Origin: an uncultured Muribaculaceae bacterium
GTDB lineage: Bacteria; Bacteroidota; Bacteroidia; Bacteroidales; Muribaculaceae
Length of the DNA: 64,000 nt
NCBI GenBank assembly: GCA_910586565.1
Contig: CAJUIT010000010.1
Coordinates: 44,859 to 108,858 of the forward strand
Direction: 5' to 3'
Part shown: positions 8,322 to 16,843 of the stretch, in pieces
Numbering within the stretch: the stretch's first letter is position 1
Layout of the letters: each line of letters starts with the position of its first letter
Position numbers and translations under genes: made by a program
Notes under the pieces: generated by a model
Told to the model about the DNA's origin: nothing
Databases searched by the model: none
Seen by the model: only the letters and a program-made list of their open reading frames with translations

Positions 8322-9518
8322 ATGCCTAAGATTTCAAAGCGCGGGGAAGTAATGCCCGCATCGCCTATACGAAAACTCGTTCCGCTTGCAAACGCCGCAA
8401 AGGAACGTGGAATAAAAGTCTATCATCTCAACATCGGTCAGCCCGACATTCCAACCCCTGAAATAGGGTTGGATGCGGTGCGCAATCTCGACCGCAAGGT
8501 GCTGGAATACAGCCCATCGGAGGGGTTGATGTCGCTCCGCCGTAAGCTCCGCGACTACTACAAGCGGTTCAACATCGACGTTGAGGTCGACGACATCATC
8601 GTGACCACCGGAGGTTCGGAAGCGGTGTTGTTCGCATTCATGGCAACCCTCGACCCGGGCGACGAGATTATTGTGCCGGAGCCCGCCTATGCCAACTACA
8701 TGGCATTCGCCATTTCGGCAGGTGCGAAAATCGTGACCGTGCCCTCAACCATCGAAACCGGTTTTGAACTTCCCCCCGTGGAGAAGTTCGAGGAACTTAT
8801 CACACCGCGCACCAAAGGTATTCTCATCTGCAATCCCAACAACCCCACGGGCTATCTCTACACACAGAAAGAGATGGACCGCCTGCGCGACATCGTAAAG
8901 AAATATGACCTGTTTCTCTACTCCGATGAGGTTTACCGTGAATTCTGCTACACCGGCGCCCCCTACATCTCGGCTTTCCATCTCAAAGGGATTGAAAACC
9001 AAGTGGTGCTCATCGACTCTGTGTCGAAACGCTACAGCGAGTGCGGCATCCGTGTGGGCGCGCTCATCACCAAGCATGAGGAGCTGAAAAAGAATGTTAT
9101 CAAATTCTGCCAGGCGCGCCTGAGTCCCCCTCTGCTGGGTCAGATTGTTGCCGAGGCGTCGATTGATGCCCCCGCCGATTACATGCTCATGACCTACAAC
9201 GAATATGTTGAACGTCGCAAATTCCTCATCGACGGGCTTAACCGCATCCCCGGTGTCTACTCCCCTATCCCTATGGGAGCGTTCTACACGGTGGTGAGCC
9301 TCCCTGTGGAGGATGCCGACGACTTCTGCCAATGGTGTCTGCGCGAGTTCAGCTATGAGGGTGAGACCGTGTTCATGGCTCCGGCATCGGGATTCTACAC
9401 CACTCCCGGCCTCGGCCGCAACGAGGTGCGCATGGCCTACGTGCTTGAGAAGGACGACCTCGCCCGCGCGCTTGTGGTGCTTGAGCAGGCGCTCAAGACC
9501 TACAACGCCCGCAAATAA
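8322..9518 (+). CDS. Class I/II PLP-dependent aminotransferase
   Basis: A 398-residue fold-type I aminotransferase of the aspartate/aromatic group. Visible landmarks are HLNIGQPDIPTPE near residue 34, TTGGSEAVLFAF near 97 and CNPNNPTGYLY near 168 (substrate-carboxylate Asn). The PLP lysine is in DSVSKRYSECGIRVG (about 233-247). The C-terminal domain ends with the usual Arg-containing NEVRMAYVLE. Substrate specificity cannot be read from the sequence. It has its own promoter and a long, possibly regulatory leader. The YfhO gene follows after 64 bases. Confidence 0.92.
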   Translation: MPKISKRGEVMPASPIRKLVPLANAAKERGIKVYHLNIGQPDIPTPEIGLDAVRNLDRKVLEYSPSEGLMSLRRKLRDYYKRFNIDVEVDDIIVTTGGSEAVLFAFMATLDPGDEIIVPEPAYANYMAFAISAGAKIVTVPSTIETGFELPPVEKFEELITPRTKGILICNPNNPTGYLYTQKEMDRLRDIVKKYDLFLYSDEVYREFCYTGAPYISAFHLKGIENQVVLIDSVSKRYSECGIRVGALITKHEELKKNVIKFCQARLSPPLLGQIVAEASIDAPADYMLMTYNEYVERRKFLIDGLNRIPGVYSPIPMGAFYTVVSLPVEDADDFCQWCLREFSYEGETVFMAPASGFYTTPGLGRNEVRMAYVLEKDDLARALVVLEQALKTYNARK

Positions 9519-9582
9519 TACCTGTTCTAAATTTTTTAGGACAATCCCCAATCATTATTCCACCCGCTAAATCCAATTCATA

Positions 9583-12222
9583 ATGGAAACTGAGCAGACC
9601 AAAACAAAATCGTGCCGCATAGCTTCTCCGGCAGAACTTGTGCGCAATTTCAAGGATCGTTTCAGAAACCCGCAGTGGTGGGGCTTTTTGGTTGGGCTGG
9701 CAGTGATTGCGTTGCTGTCGCTGGCCTATTTCTATCCCGATGCCACACTGGGCAACGAACTGCGTCAGCACGACATGCAGCAGGGTGCGGCAATCGGTCA
9801 TGAGGCACAGGCATATATGGAGGCAACCGGAGCAGAGCAGCCACGTTGGACAAACTCGCTTTTCGGCGGCATGCCTACATTTCAGATTTCCCCCTCCTAC
9901 CCCTCCGACGCTCTTTTCGGTTGGATAAACACCCTCTACGGTGGCTTTCTCCCCTCCCCTTCCAACCTGCTGTTCATGATGATGGCGGGATTCCTGATTC
10001 TCATGGTGTCGCTGCGCGTGAAATGGTACTACGGGTTGATTGGTGCTGTGGCATGGGGCTTCTCAACCTATTTCATCATTATCATCGGTGCGGGGCACAT
10101 CTGGAAGTTTGTGACCCTTGCCTACATTCCGCCAACCATAGCCGGTGTGATGCTGGCCTATCGCGGACGTTGGCTCGCCGGCAGCGCTCTGGCAGCGCTG
10201 TTTGCCATGATGCAGATTCACAACAACCACGTGCAGATGACCTACTATTTCCTGTTCGTAATCGCTGCACTGGTAATAGCTTATCTCATAGCCGCTTTCC
10301 GCAAAGGGGAAATGCGCCGCTGGCTTGCGGCGACAGGCGCGCTTGCCGTGGCGGCCGCTCTTGCGGTCACGGCCAATCTGCCCAACCTCTACAACACCTA
10401 CCGCTATTCGGCCGAGACGATGCGCGGCAGCCACTCCGAGCTTGCGCCCGCCGACGGTGATTCGGCACAGGAAAAAACCGGCGGACTCGACCGCGACTAT
10501 ATTACTCAATACAGCTACGGCCGCTCGGAATCGTTCTCGCTGCTTATCCCCAACGTGAAAGGGGGTGCGTCGGTGACCCCCTCGGGAGGCTCGCTCCGCC
10601 CCACCTCGCTGCTCGACCTCCCCGGAGCCGCCGAGGCGATGGATAACGCACAGCTTAACGAGGGTGAACGCCAGTTTGTTGCCAACTATGTGAGCCAATA
10701 TTTCGGCGAACCCGAGGGTACCAACGGTCCGGTTTATGTGGGTGCGATAATCTTCACGCTGTTTCTGTTGGGATGCTTCATTGTGCGCGGCCCTGTGAAA
10801 TGGGCGCTGCTGGTGATGACAATTCTTTCGGTTGGGCTTGCGCTCGGGCGCAACCTGCAATGGCTCACCGACATGTTTATCGACTATGTGCCGATGTATT
10901 CAAAATTCCGCACGGTCGAGAGTATTCTCGTAATCGCCGAGTTTACCATCCCTCTGCTTGCCATTCTTGCGCTTCAGAAGTTGCTCACAACGCCCGGCGC
11001 GCTCAAACGCTATGACCGTTCAATCTATGTGTCGTTCGGCATCACGGCATTGCTCTGCGTGGCCGGGTGGCTGGCCCCGAGCCTCTACGGGCCCGCCATC
11101 ACCGACGGCGATATTCAGATTTCCAACATGATAGCATGGCAGCTGTCGCAGGCGGGCTACCCCTCCGAGGCGGTGAACATGTTCTCAATCAACAACCCCG
11201 CCATTGCAGCTGTGGTCACTGAACTGAGGCAGCAGATGGTAAGCGCCGATTCGTTGCGTTCGCTCATTTTTATTCTGCTGTCGTTCGGAGCCGTTATGCT
11301 CTGTGTGGCCGACAAGGTGAAGCCGTGGATGGGTGCCGTTATGGTGGGCGTGCTCGTTGTGGCCGACCTCTACACGGTCAACAAGCGCTATCTCAATCAC
11401 GAGAGTTTCTGCACACCGCAGATGAGCGCTGCCGACCCCTTCCCTCTTTCGGCCAACGACAAAGCCATTCTGGCCGACACGGCCATGAACTACCGTGTGA
11501 TGGATGTGCCGCAGTTCTATCAGGCAGCCCCCTCCTACCATCACAAGATGGTTGGCGGTTATCATGCTGCGAAGCTTACGCGCTATCAGGACTTAATCGA
11601 CCGCCATCTGTCGCATTTCTCGTCGGGAACACCCGATGAGGCCGATTTCAGAGTGCTCGACATGCTCAACACCCGCTATTTCATCGACCGCAGCGGCGAG
11701 CTTTCCTACAACCCCGATGCCTTGGGGAATGCGTGGTTTGTTGACCGCATCGACTATGTGGCCACCCCCGATGAGGAGATGGATGCCCTGTCGCATATCT
11801 CACCAGCCACCGAAGCTGTGGCCGACCGCGGTTTCGAGCCGGTGCTCGGAACCGCCGCACCGGTTGCCGAGGGTGACACCATTTTTGAAACCTCCTATGC
11901 CCCCGACCGTCTTACTTATGCCGCGCGCAGTGCCCGCGGCGGTGTGGCCGTGTTCTCCGAGGTCTATTTCCCGTGGGGATGGGAGTGCAAAATCGACGGC
12001 GAACCGGTTGAGATTGGCCGTGTGAATTATCTGCTCCGCGCCGTGAGGATTCCGGCCGGAAACCATTCGGTGGAGATGACATTCCGCCCCGTGTCGGTGA
12101 GCCGCACAGTGGCTGCCGCCCGGGTGAGCGTGATATTGATTTACATTCTGCTTGGTTGCGCGCTTGTTGCGGGATTGTCGCGCCGCTCCCTTAAAACTGA
12201 CGATAACCATGAATCTGATTAA
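9583..12222 (+). CDS. YfhO-family membrane protein
   Basis: An 879-residue polytopic membrane protein of the YfhO family, thought to act in glycosylation of envelope polymers (GT-C-like fold). The N-terminus is cytoplasmic and about a dozen hydrophobic segments lie between residues 35 and 620, including TTYFIIIIGAGHIWKFV-type helices. Family landmarks are the periplasmic FGGMPTFQIS near 92 and the loop after RYFID. A soluble C-terminal domain with FSEVYFPWGWECKIDGE (about 790-806) and a final membrane segment follow. It overlaps the next gene by 14 bases, so translation is probably coupled. Confidence 0.88.
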   Translation: METEQTKTKSCRIASPAELVRNFKDRFRNPQWWGFLVGLAVIALLSLAYFYPDATLGNELRQHDMQQGAAIGHEAQAYMEATGAEQPRWTNSLFGGMPTFQISPSYPSDALFGWINTLYGGFLPSPSNLLFMMMAGFLILMVSLRVKWYYGLIGAVAWGFSTYFIIIIGAGHIWKFVTLAYIPPTIAGVMLAYRGRWLAGSALAALFAMMQIHNNHVQMTYYFLFVIAALVIAYLIAAFRKGEMRRWLAATGALAVAAALAVTANLPNLYNTYRYSAETMRGSHSELAPADGDSAQEKTGGLDRDYITQYSYGRSESFSLLIPNVKGGASVTPSGGSLRPTSLLDLPGAAEAMDNAQLNEGERQFVANYVSQYFGEPEGTNGPVYVGAIIFTLFLLGCFIVRGPVKWALLVMTILSVGLALGRNLQWLTDMFIDYVPMYSKFRTVESILVIAEFTIPLLAILALQKLLTTPGALKRYDRSIYVSFGITALLCVAGWLAPSLYGPAITDGDIQISNMIAWQLSQAGYPSEAVNMFSINNPAIAAVVTELRQQMVSADSLRSLIFILLSFGAVMLCVADKVKPWMGAVMVGVLVVADLYTVNKRYLNHESFCTPQMSAADPFPLSANDKAILADTAMNYRVMDVPQFYQAAPSYHHKMVGGYHAAKLTRYQDLIDRHLSHFSSGTPDEADFRVLDMLNTRYFIDRSGELSYNPDALGNAWFVDRIDYVATPDEEMDALSHISPATEAVADRGFEPVLGTAAPVAEGDTIFETSYAPDRLTYAARSARGGVAVFSEVYFPWGWECKIDGEPVEIGRVNYLLRAVRIPAGNHSVEMTFRPVSVSRTVAAARVSVILIYILLGCALVAGLSRRSLKTDDNHESD

Positions 12223-12841
12223 GAAAATCACAAGTTATCCGGCCCGGTGGCGCCGTAGCCGCGGTTTTGGTGTTCATTCCCCGTTTGCCTATAACTTCAT
12301 CACCAAAGTGCTGAGGGAAAAGGATGCCGCCTACTATGCCTATGCCGAGATTGCCGCCTTCTGCCCGCGAGCCCGCAGAGCCGGATTCAATGAGATTTTT
12401 GCCGGCAAAGATATGTCGGTGCCCGAGGCACAGATGCTCTTCAGGGTGCTCTGCTATTTCAATCCGTCGGAGATTATAGAAATCGGGCATGGCCACGAGG
12501 TGACCAATATAATCATAAACCGCTCTGTGCCCAAGGCTGTTGTGAAAACGTGGCATGCCACCCGCGACATGAAGGTGCCCCACGGTTGCGAGCCGGTTGT
12601 GCTGCTCAACCAGATTATTCCCGACGAATGCGGCGCAGCGGTTGAAATGATAGAGAACCTGCGCGCCAACGGCGGAGTGGTGCTGATTGTGCGCCACATC
12701 AACATTTTGCCCAACAACCGCGATGTGTGGCAAAAGATTACGAGCAAAGCAACCACAGGAATGTCGTTTACCGACGGGTATATGGGCATTTATGTGGGGC
12801 GTGATTCTCTGCCGCGGCAGGAATATGACATAATTCTGTGA
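12209..12841 (+). CDS. Methyltransferase-like protein
   Basis: A 210-residue protein starting at the ATG inside the end of the YfhO gene. SRGFGVHSPFAYNFI near residue 15 is shared by a group of Bacteroidetes proteins annotated as class I SAM-dependent methyltransferases. The motif-I position reads IIEIGHGHEV near residue 88, which has lost the third glycine of the normal GxGxG loop, so SAM binding may be impaired. It overlaps the XerD gene (GTGA). The gene order YfhO / this protein / XerD suggests one transcript. Function is not established. Confidence 0.65.
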   Translation: MNLIKKITSYPARWRRSRGFGVHSPFAYNFITKVLREKDAAYYAYAEIAAFCPRARRAGFNEIFAGKDMSVPEAQMLFRVLCYFNPSEIIEIGHGHEVTNIIINRSVPKAVVKTWHATRDMKVPHGCEPVVLLNQIIPDECGAAVEMIENLRANGGVVLIVRHINILPNNRDVWQKITSKATTGMSFTDGYMGIYVGRDSLPRQEYDIIL

Positions 12842-13755
12842 GGGCAATCAACGATATTGATGCTTTAATTCGCGAATTTCGCGGTTATCTGACTCTGCAA
12901 AGGGGATTCTCGAAAAACACGGCGGAGGCCTACACGTTTGATGTGAACCGCCTTATCGATTATCTTTCGGAGTCGGGAACGGCGTTGCGCGATGTCACCT
13001 ACGAGGTGTTGCAGAATTTTGCCGCCGTTCTCTATGACCTCGGCATTGCCGACAGCTCGCGCAAGCGGGTGTTGTGCGGGCTGAAAACGTTTTTCAAATT
13101 TCTCCGCCGGGCGGGTTACATTGAGCATGACCCGTCGGTGTTGCTTGAGACACCCCGGCTCGGACGCAAGCTTCCCGAGGTGCTCACGGTTGAGGAAATC
13201 GATGCTTTAATCGAGGCCATAGATATGGAATCGGCCGAGGGGGAGCGCAACAGGGCCATTATCGAAACACTCTACGGGTGCGGGCTGCGTGTGTCGGAGC
13301 TTGTGAACCTCGAGATTTCCAAAGTGTCGATTCCCGACGAATATATCGTTGTGCGAGGAAAGGGGGACAAGGAACGCATGGTTCCGGCCTCCCCTGTGGC
13401 GATGGAGTGCATAGCCTCTTATCTCGCCGGGAGCCGTGGCAACGTGAAGGAGAAACCGGGAGCTTCGGGCATACTTTTTCTAAACCGTCGCGGCAACCGC
13501 CTGACCCGCCAGATGGTGTTTATAATTATCCGCCGTCTTGCCGAGGAGGCCGGAATCCGTAAAATCATCTCACCCCACACTTTGCGTCATTCATTCGCCA
13601 CCCATCTGCTCGAAGGGGGTGCCAATCTGAGGGCTATCCAGCAGATGCTCGGCCATGAGGATATAGCTACTACTGAAATTTACATTCACCTCGATTCGTC
13701 GCGTTTGCGTGAGGAGATTCTGTTGCATCATCCGCGCAACCTGAGGAGGTCGTGA
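12838..13755 (+). CDS. xerD: Tyrosine recombinase XerD/XerC
   Basis: A 305-residue site-specific recombinase for chromosome dimer resolution at dif. An N-terminal SAM-like core-binding domain (about 8-95) precedes the catalytic domain. Catalytic residues are visible as Arg151 (GCGLRVSEL), Lys175 (GKGDKER), His247 and Arg250 (HTLRHSF), His273 (GHEDIATTE) and Tyr282 (IYIHLD). The GTG start at 12838 overlaps the preceding stop. Length and position fit the housekeeping XerD rather than a mobile-element integrase, and no att-like repeats flank it. XerC versus XerD cannot be settled without alignment. Confidence 0.9.
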   Translation: MRAINDIDALIREFRGYLTLQRGFSKNTAEAYTFDVNRLIDYLSESGTALRDVTYEVLQNFAAVLYDLGIADSSRKRVLCGLKTFFKFLRRAGYIEHDPSVLLETPRLGRKLPEVLTVEEIDALIEAIDMESAEGERNRAIIETLYGCGLRVSELVNLEISKVSIPDEYIVVRGKGDKERMVPASPVAMECIASYLAGSRGNVKEKPGASGILFLNRRGNRLTRQMVFIIIRRLAEEAGIRKIISPHTLRHSFATHLLEGGANLRAIQQMLGHEDIATTEIYIHLDSSRLREEILLHHPRNLRRS

Positions 13756-13776
13756 TGCCTCCCCGATGCCGTTTTG

Positions 13777-13808
13777 TTTGGCAGGATGGAGGGAATGTTA
13801 TAACTTTG
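13777..13808 (+). promoter_or_regulatory. Promoter of small lipoprotein gene
   Basis: TTTG (13777-13780), 20 bases, then TAACTTTG (13801-13808): close to the full Bacteroidetes -33/-7 consensus. The ATG is 63 bases further on. Confidence 0.7.
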
Positions 13809-13871
13809 GGTGCTCCAACTGAGAGAGCATATCATTGCGATAGTGTTTAACCGTTTAATAAGTAATAAGAT

Positions 13872-14315
13872 ATGAAGATGTTACACAAATTCGCTTCAAT
13901 TGCGGCAACCGCACTTGTGGCCGTAGCGCTCACTGCCTGTGGAGGTTCAAAGAACTCGGAAGGTGGTGAAGATGCCGAAAACACCGAGCTTTCAGTGGCT
14001 GAGAAAATGCAGCTCAAAGTGCTCGAAAATGAGATTGAGAAGGTTAACGACCAGCTCCCGATGGAAACTCCCGACGGACTCACTCTCACAAGCATGCACA
14101 TTGTTGACGGCTACATGGTGACAACCTGCACCTACCCTGCCGAAAGCGGTTTTGAAATCGACGGGTCGGAAGAGAACAAGGCTGCAATCATCAATGCTGC
14201 CGGCAAAGATGCCACCGACCGTTTGAAAAAGCTTAACCTCGGCCTCAAATATATCTATGAGGAGGAAGGCACAGGCAATAAATCTGAAATTACCATTTCT
14301 CCCGAGGAGCTCTGA
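13872..14315 (+). CDS. Small lipoprotein, unknown function
   Basis: A 147-residue protein with a lipoprotein signal peptide: basic start MKMLHK, hydrophobic core, lipobox LTAC with the lipidated Cys at residue 24. Acidic residues follow the Cys (GGSKNSEGGEDAENTE), which fits outer-membrane or surface sorting in Bacteroidetes. The mature part has a helix of about 25 residues (AEKMQLKVLENEIEKVNDQL) then a short alpha/beta region. I recognise no family function. It is transcribed alone from a near-consensus promoter and ends before the bidirectional terminator at 14503. Confidence 0.75.
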   Translation: MKMLHKFASIAATALVAVALTACGGSKNSEGGEDAENTELSVAEKMQLKVLENEIEKVNDQLPMETPDGLTLTSMHIVDGYMVTTCTYPAESGFEIDGSEENKAAIINAAGKDATDRLKKLNLGLKYIYEEEGTGNKSEITISPEEL

Positions 14316-14324
14316 TGGATATAA

Positions 14325-14425
14325 AGAAGTCAGAAGTCAGAAGTTAGAAGTCAGAAGTCAGAAGTTAGAAGTCAGAAGTCAGAAGGGAGAAATCAGAAGT
14401 TCGTTTTTAGAAGTTAGTTTTTAGA
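14325..14425. repeat. AGAAGTY tandem heptad array
   Basis: About eleven 7-base units. The first eight follow a higher-order GAAGTCA, GAAGTCA, GAAGTTA order with 21-base period; later units decay (GAAGGGA, GAAATCA) into TTTTTAGAAGTTAG sequence. It starts right after the lipoprotein stop. Confidence 0.85.
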
Positions 14426-14502
14426 GATGAACTTAGGATTTTGACGGACTGTTTCAATAGCGTCTACATTTCAGCTTCTGCTTTGCTGACATAAAGGCAT
14501 GA

Positions 14503-14542
14503 AAAAAGTCCTTAAGGTCGTTGACGACTTTAAGGACTTTTT
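14503..14542. terminator. Bidirectional intrinsic terminator
   Basis: Nineteen-base arms (AAAAAGTCCTTAAGGTCGT and ACGACTTTAAGGACTTTTT) with one G-T wobble and a two-base loop, A-tract on one side and T-tract on the other. It serves both the lipoprotein gene (+) and the response-regulator gene (-). Confidence 0.9.
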
Positions 14543-14582
14543 CTATATCTAAATTTTTTTAATCTGAGCTGAAGCTAACCCC

Positions 14583-14663
14583 CCTAAAAACTAACTTCTA
14601 AAAACTTAAAACTGGCTTCTGACTTCTGGCTTCTCTCTTCTGATTTCTCTCTTCTGGCTTCTG
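14583..14663. repeat. Inverted AGAAGTY array
   Basis: Reverse complement of the 14325 array: CTAAAAACTAACTTCTAAAAAC followed by GGCTTCTGACTTCTGGCTTCT-type units. It ends five bases before the response-regulator stop. Confidence 0.85.
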
Positions 14664-14668
14664 CCCCC

Positions 14669-15070
14669 TCACAGTATCTGGCGGCGGAGCACGGAGCGCA
14701 CGCGGGCCATGAGCTCGCGGAGTGAGAAGGGTTTGATGAGATAGTCGTCGGCGCCGGCGTTAAGGGCGTTGATGATGGTTGTGGGCGACATGTTCACAGA
14801 GCAGGTAATAACGCCCATCGAAGCTGTGTCGCGGCGTTGTTTAATCTGCTCCACGATGCCGATGCCGTGGTCGCCGTCGATGTTGAGGTCGATTATCATG
14901 AGCTGGTAGTCGGCAAGCTCCAGCGAATAGAGGTCGTCGGCATTGCTGCATGAATCTACAACGAAGCCTTCGGGCCCGAAATGGGTCCGAATCATGTCGC
15001 ATATAACGGTGTCGCTGTCGACAACCAGAATGCGACCGAGATTCTGCCGGTTTGATTGTTGCTTTGTCAC
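14669..15070 (-). CDS. Receiver-only response regulator
   Basis: A 133-residue CheY-like receiver. The acidic pocket is at Asp18/Asp20, the phosphoacceptor is Asp61 (MIIDLNIDG), the switch Thr is 89 and the conserved Lys is 113 (YLIKPFS). The protein stops just after ELMARVRSVLRRQIL, which in OmpR-family regulators is the linker to the winged-helix DNA-binding domain. That domain is absent and the stop abuts the inverted AGAAGTY array. It is therefore either a genuine single-domain regulator or an OmpR-type gene truncated at the repeat. No histidine kinase is nearby. Confidence 0.88.
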   Translation of the reverse strand: MTKQQSNRQNLGRILVVDSDTVICDMIRTHFGPEGFVVDSCSNADDLYSLELADYQLMIIDLNIDGDHGIGIVEQIKQRRDTASMGVITCSVNMSPTTIINALNAGADDYLIKPFSLRELMARVRSVLRRQIL

Positions 15071-15145
15071 TGTTGAATGGTGAACTTAATGGTGCTTACA
15101 GGCTTTGTGGGCCGTGTGCGGCACCTGAGCTTGCTGTTCACGAAT

Positions 15146-15153
15146 CAAAGGTA
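15146..15153 (-). promoter_or_regulatory. -7 box upstream of response regulator
   Basis: Reads TACCTTTG on the minus strand, about 75 bases before the ATG at 15070 and just downstream of the GH13 terminator. Confidence 0.5.
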
Positions 15154-15156
15154 CGA

Positions 15157-15191
15157 AAAAAGGTTACCCCCGTATGGGTGGTAACCTTTTT
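15157..15191 (-). terminator. Intrinsic terminator after GH13 gene
   Basis: AAAAAGGTTACC (15157-15168) pairs with GGTAACCTTTTT (15180-15191), with an inner CCC/GGG. It lies 123 bases past the GH13 stop and separates it from the response-regulator promoter. Confidence 0.85.
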
Positions 15192-15313
15192 GTATAAAGA
15201 ATGTGGTTGAAATTTCTCAGCTTTCTCGGAGTTGTGACATTTGTGACTTGTTGGCGCATTTGCGCCCCCTTTTTCGAGGGTTATTTGGCAAATGACACAC
15301 TTGTGGTTGAGAT

Positions 15314-16762
15314 TTATTTCGCGCGAGTGTAAACGCGGTATTCTCCGGGGGCAAGTGTTGTGGGGAATTTCTCGGCGGCTCCGGTGAAGTAGTTGATGAA
15401 TCCCTTAGAGTCGGGAGCTTCACCCTGATATTTCACCTTTGTGGCTTTGGCGCCGAGGTTGGTCATAACCAATACTTCCGAGTCGCCGTTGGCGCGCGAG
15501 AAGATGTAGAGGTCGTCGCTCTTTGTGGGGAAGCGTTTCATTTCACCGCCTGCCTCACCTGCGAGGAGGGCTTTCTCATTGTGCTTGAGGTCGTTGAGTT
15601 TCTGATAGAAGGTGAAGTATTCGTTGCGGGGTTCCCATTGGGGAGCTTCATCTTTCTTGAAGAATTCAAACGCGCGGTTGAGGCCTGTTTCCTGACCGGT
15701 GTAGATGAGCGGCATGCCGGGGAGGGTGTAGCTCAACACGGCCATTGCGTTGGCCAGATTGCCGAGGCGCTGGAATTCGGTTCCTTCCCACGAATTGAAG
15801 TCGTGGTTGGTTATCATGTTCATCAGGTAGGAGTCGGCCGGGAAGGCGCCGCGCTGTTGTGCCAAAAGCGAATCAATGGCCACAGCGGGTTTCTTGGCGA
15901 GGTTGGTGCCTGCATCGAAAGTGAACTGGCCTGCGTTGTTGGCAATTTCCTTGAACAGCACTGCTAAGGGCCAGTTGTAGGCCATGTCGAAGGCTTTCTC
16001 CTCAAGTTCGGGCTCGGCAGCCTCGGCAAGCATGAAAAGGTCGGGCTTGATGGCCTGCAGCTGCGGGCGCGCCCAGTTCCAGAAGTCGGTGGGCACGGCA
16101 AAAGCCACGTCGCAGCGGAAGCCGTCGATGTCGGCATCATAGAGCCAGAAGCTCATGGCGTCGAGCATGGCCGCGCGCAGTTTGGGGTTGGAGTAATCAA
16201 GGGGAGAAACGTCGGTCCACTCGGGATGGGTGAGCGGCTTGCCGTTTGCGTCGAGTTCCTTATAGTATTCGGGATGATACGTCACCCACCAGTTGTCGTT
16301 GCCGGTGTGGTTGGGCACCCAGTCGATGATAACCTTCATGCCGTTGTCGTGGGCGGCTTTTACGAAGTGGCGGAAGTCGTCCATTGTGCCCATTTCGGGG
16401 TTTAGCCCCTTGTAGTCGGCCGAAGCGTAGTAGCTGCCGAGCTCACCTTTGCGACCCTCTTTCGAGATGGGGTGAACGGGCATAATCCACAAAATATCCA
16501 CGCCGAGTTCTTTGAGGCGGGGGAGCTGTGCCTCAACGGCAGCGATTGTTCCCTCGGGAGTCATCTGGCGCCAGTTTACCTCATAGATAACGGCGTTGCG
16601 GCTCCATTCGGGGTGGGTGAGAGCCGTGGGGGCAGCTTTGGCTGTGTGGTGGGTTTCGAGAGGAAGTGCGAGAGCGTGGGCTGTGGCGGGCTGTGCGGCG
16701 CCAAAGGCAATCGCTGCAGCTCCGAAAGCTCCAATCATTTTAGTTGCATAGTTTCTTTTCAT
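15314..16762 (-). CDS. Secreted GH13 alpha-amylase-family glycosidase
   Basis: A 482-residue alpha-glucan-active enzyme with a signal peptide (MKRNYATKMIGAFGAAAIAFG, cleaved near ATAHA), so periplasmic. The TIM-barrel motifs are all visible: DWVPNH (147-152), GFRCDVAF with the nucleophile Asp218, MLAEA with the acid/base Glu247, and MITNHD with Asp321. A small C-terminal beta domain begins near residue 400. Without a Sus transporter pair nearby it may be part of general starch or maltooligosaccharide use; exact specificity is not readable. The gene stands alone, with a terminator at 15157. Confidence 0.93.
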   Translation of the reverse strand: MKRNYATKMIGAFGAAAIAFGAAQPATAHALALPLETHHTAKAAPTALTHPEWSRNAVIYEVNWRQMTPEGTIAAVEAQLPRLKELGVDILWIMPVHPISKEGRKGELGSYYASADYKGLNPEMGTMDDFRHFVKAAHDNGMKVIIDWVPNHTGNDNWWVTYHPEYYKELDANGKPLTHPEWTDVSPLDYSNPKLRAAMLDAMSFWLYDADIDGFRCDVAFAVPTDFWNWARPQLQAIKPDLFMLAEAAEPELEEKAFDMAYNWPLAVLFKEIANNAGQFTFDAGTNLAKKPAVAIDSLLAQQRGAFPADSYLMNMITNHDFNSWEGTEFQRLGNLANAMAVLSYTLPGMPLIYTGQETGLNRAFEFFKKDEAPQWEPRNEYFTFYQKLNDLKHNEKALLAGEAGGEMKRFPTKSDDLYIFSRANGDSEVLVMTNLGAKATKVKYQGEAPDSKGFINYFTGAAEKFPTTLAPGEYRVYTRAK

Positions 16763-16843
16763 GGTTGTGGTGAAAAAGAAAAACGAATATTTGGTTAGTA
16801 AGTAAGTTTATCGACGTGTTGTTGAGTGATGCGGCATGCGGAA

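Larger units (their letters stand above)
14316..14668. other. Gene-free repeat region
   Basis: 353 bases between convergent genes. It holds an AGAAGTY array, a bidirectional terminator near its middle and an inverted AGAAGTY array. The two arrays could pair into a very long stem with the terminator hairpin in the loop. No coding sequence is seen. Confidence 0.8.

Noticed and set aside
8745..9551. 268-codon open frame opposite the aminotransferase
   Set aside because: Antisense shadow of a well-supported gene; His-rich translation is typical of such shadows.
10063..10860. 265-codon open frame opposite the YfhO gene
   Set aside because: Antisense to a certain gene, with no promoter or domain.
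12838..13755. Tyrosine recombinase as evidence of an integrated element
   Set aside because: Length and motifs fit housekeeping XerD, it is co-transcribed with envelope genes, and no flanking att repeats or cargo are present.
14325..14663. Possible CRISPR array
   Set aside because: Units are 7 bases with no spacers; no cas genes nearby.
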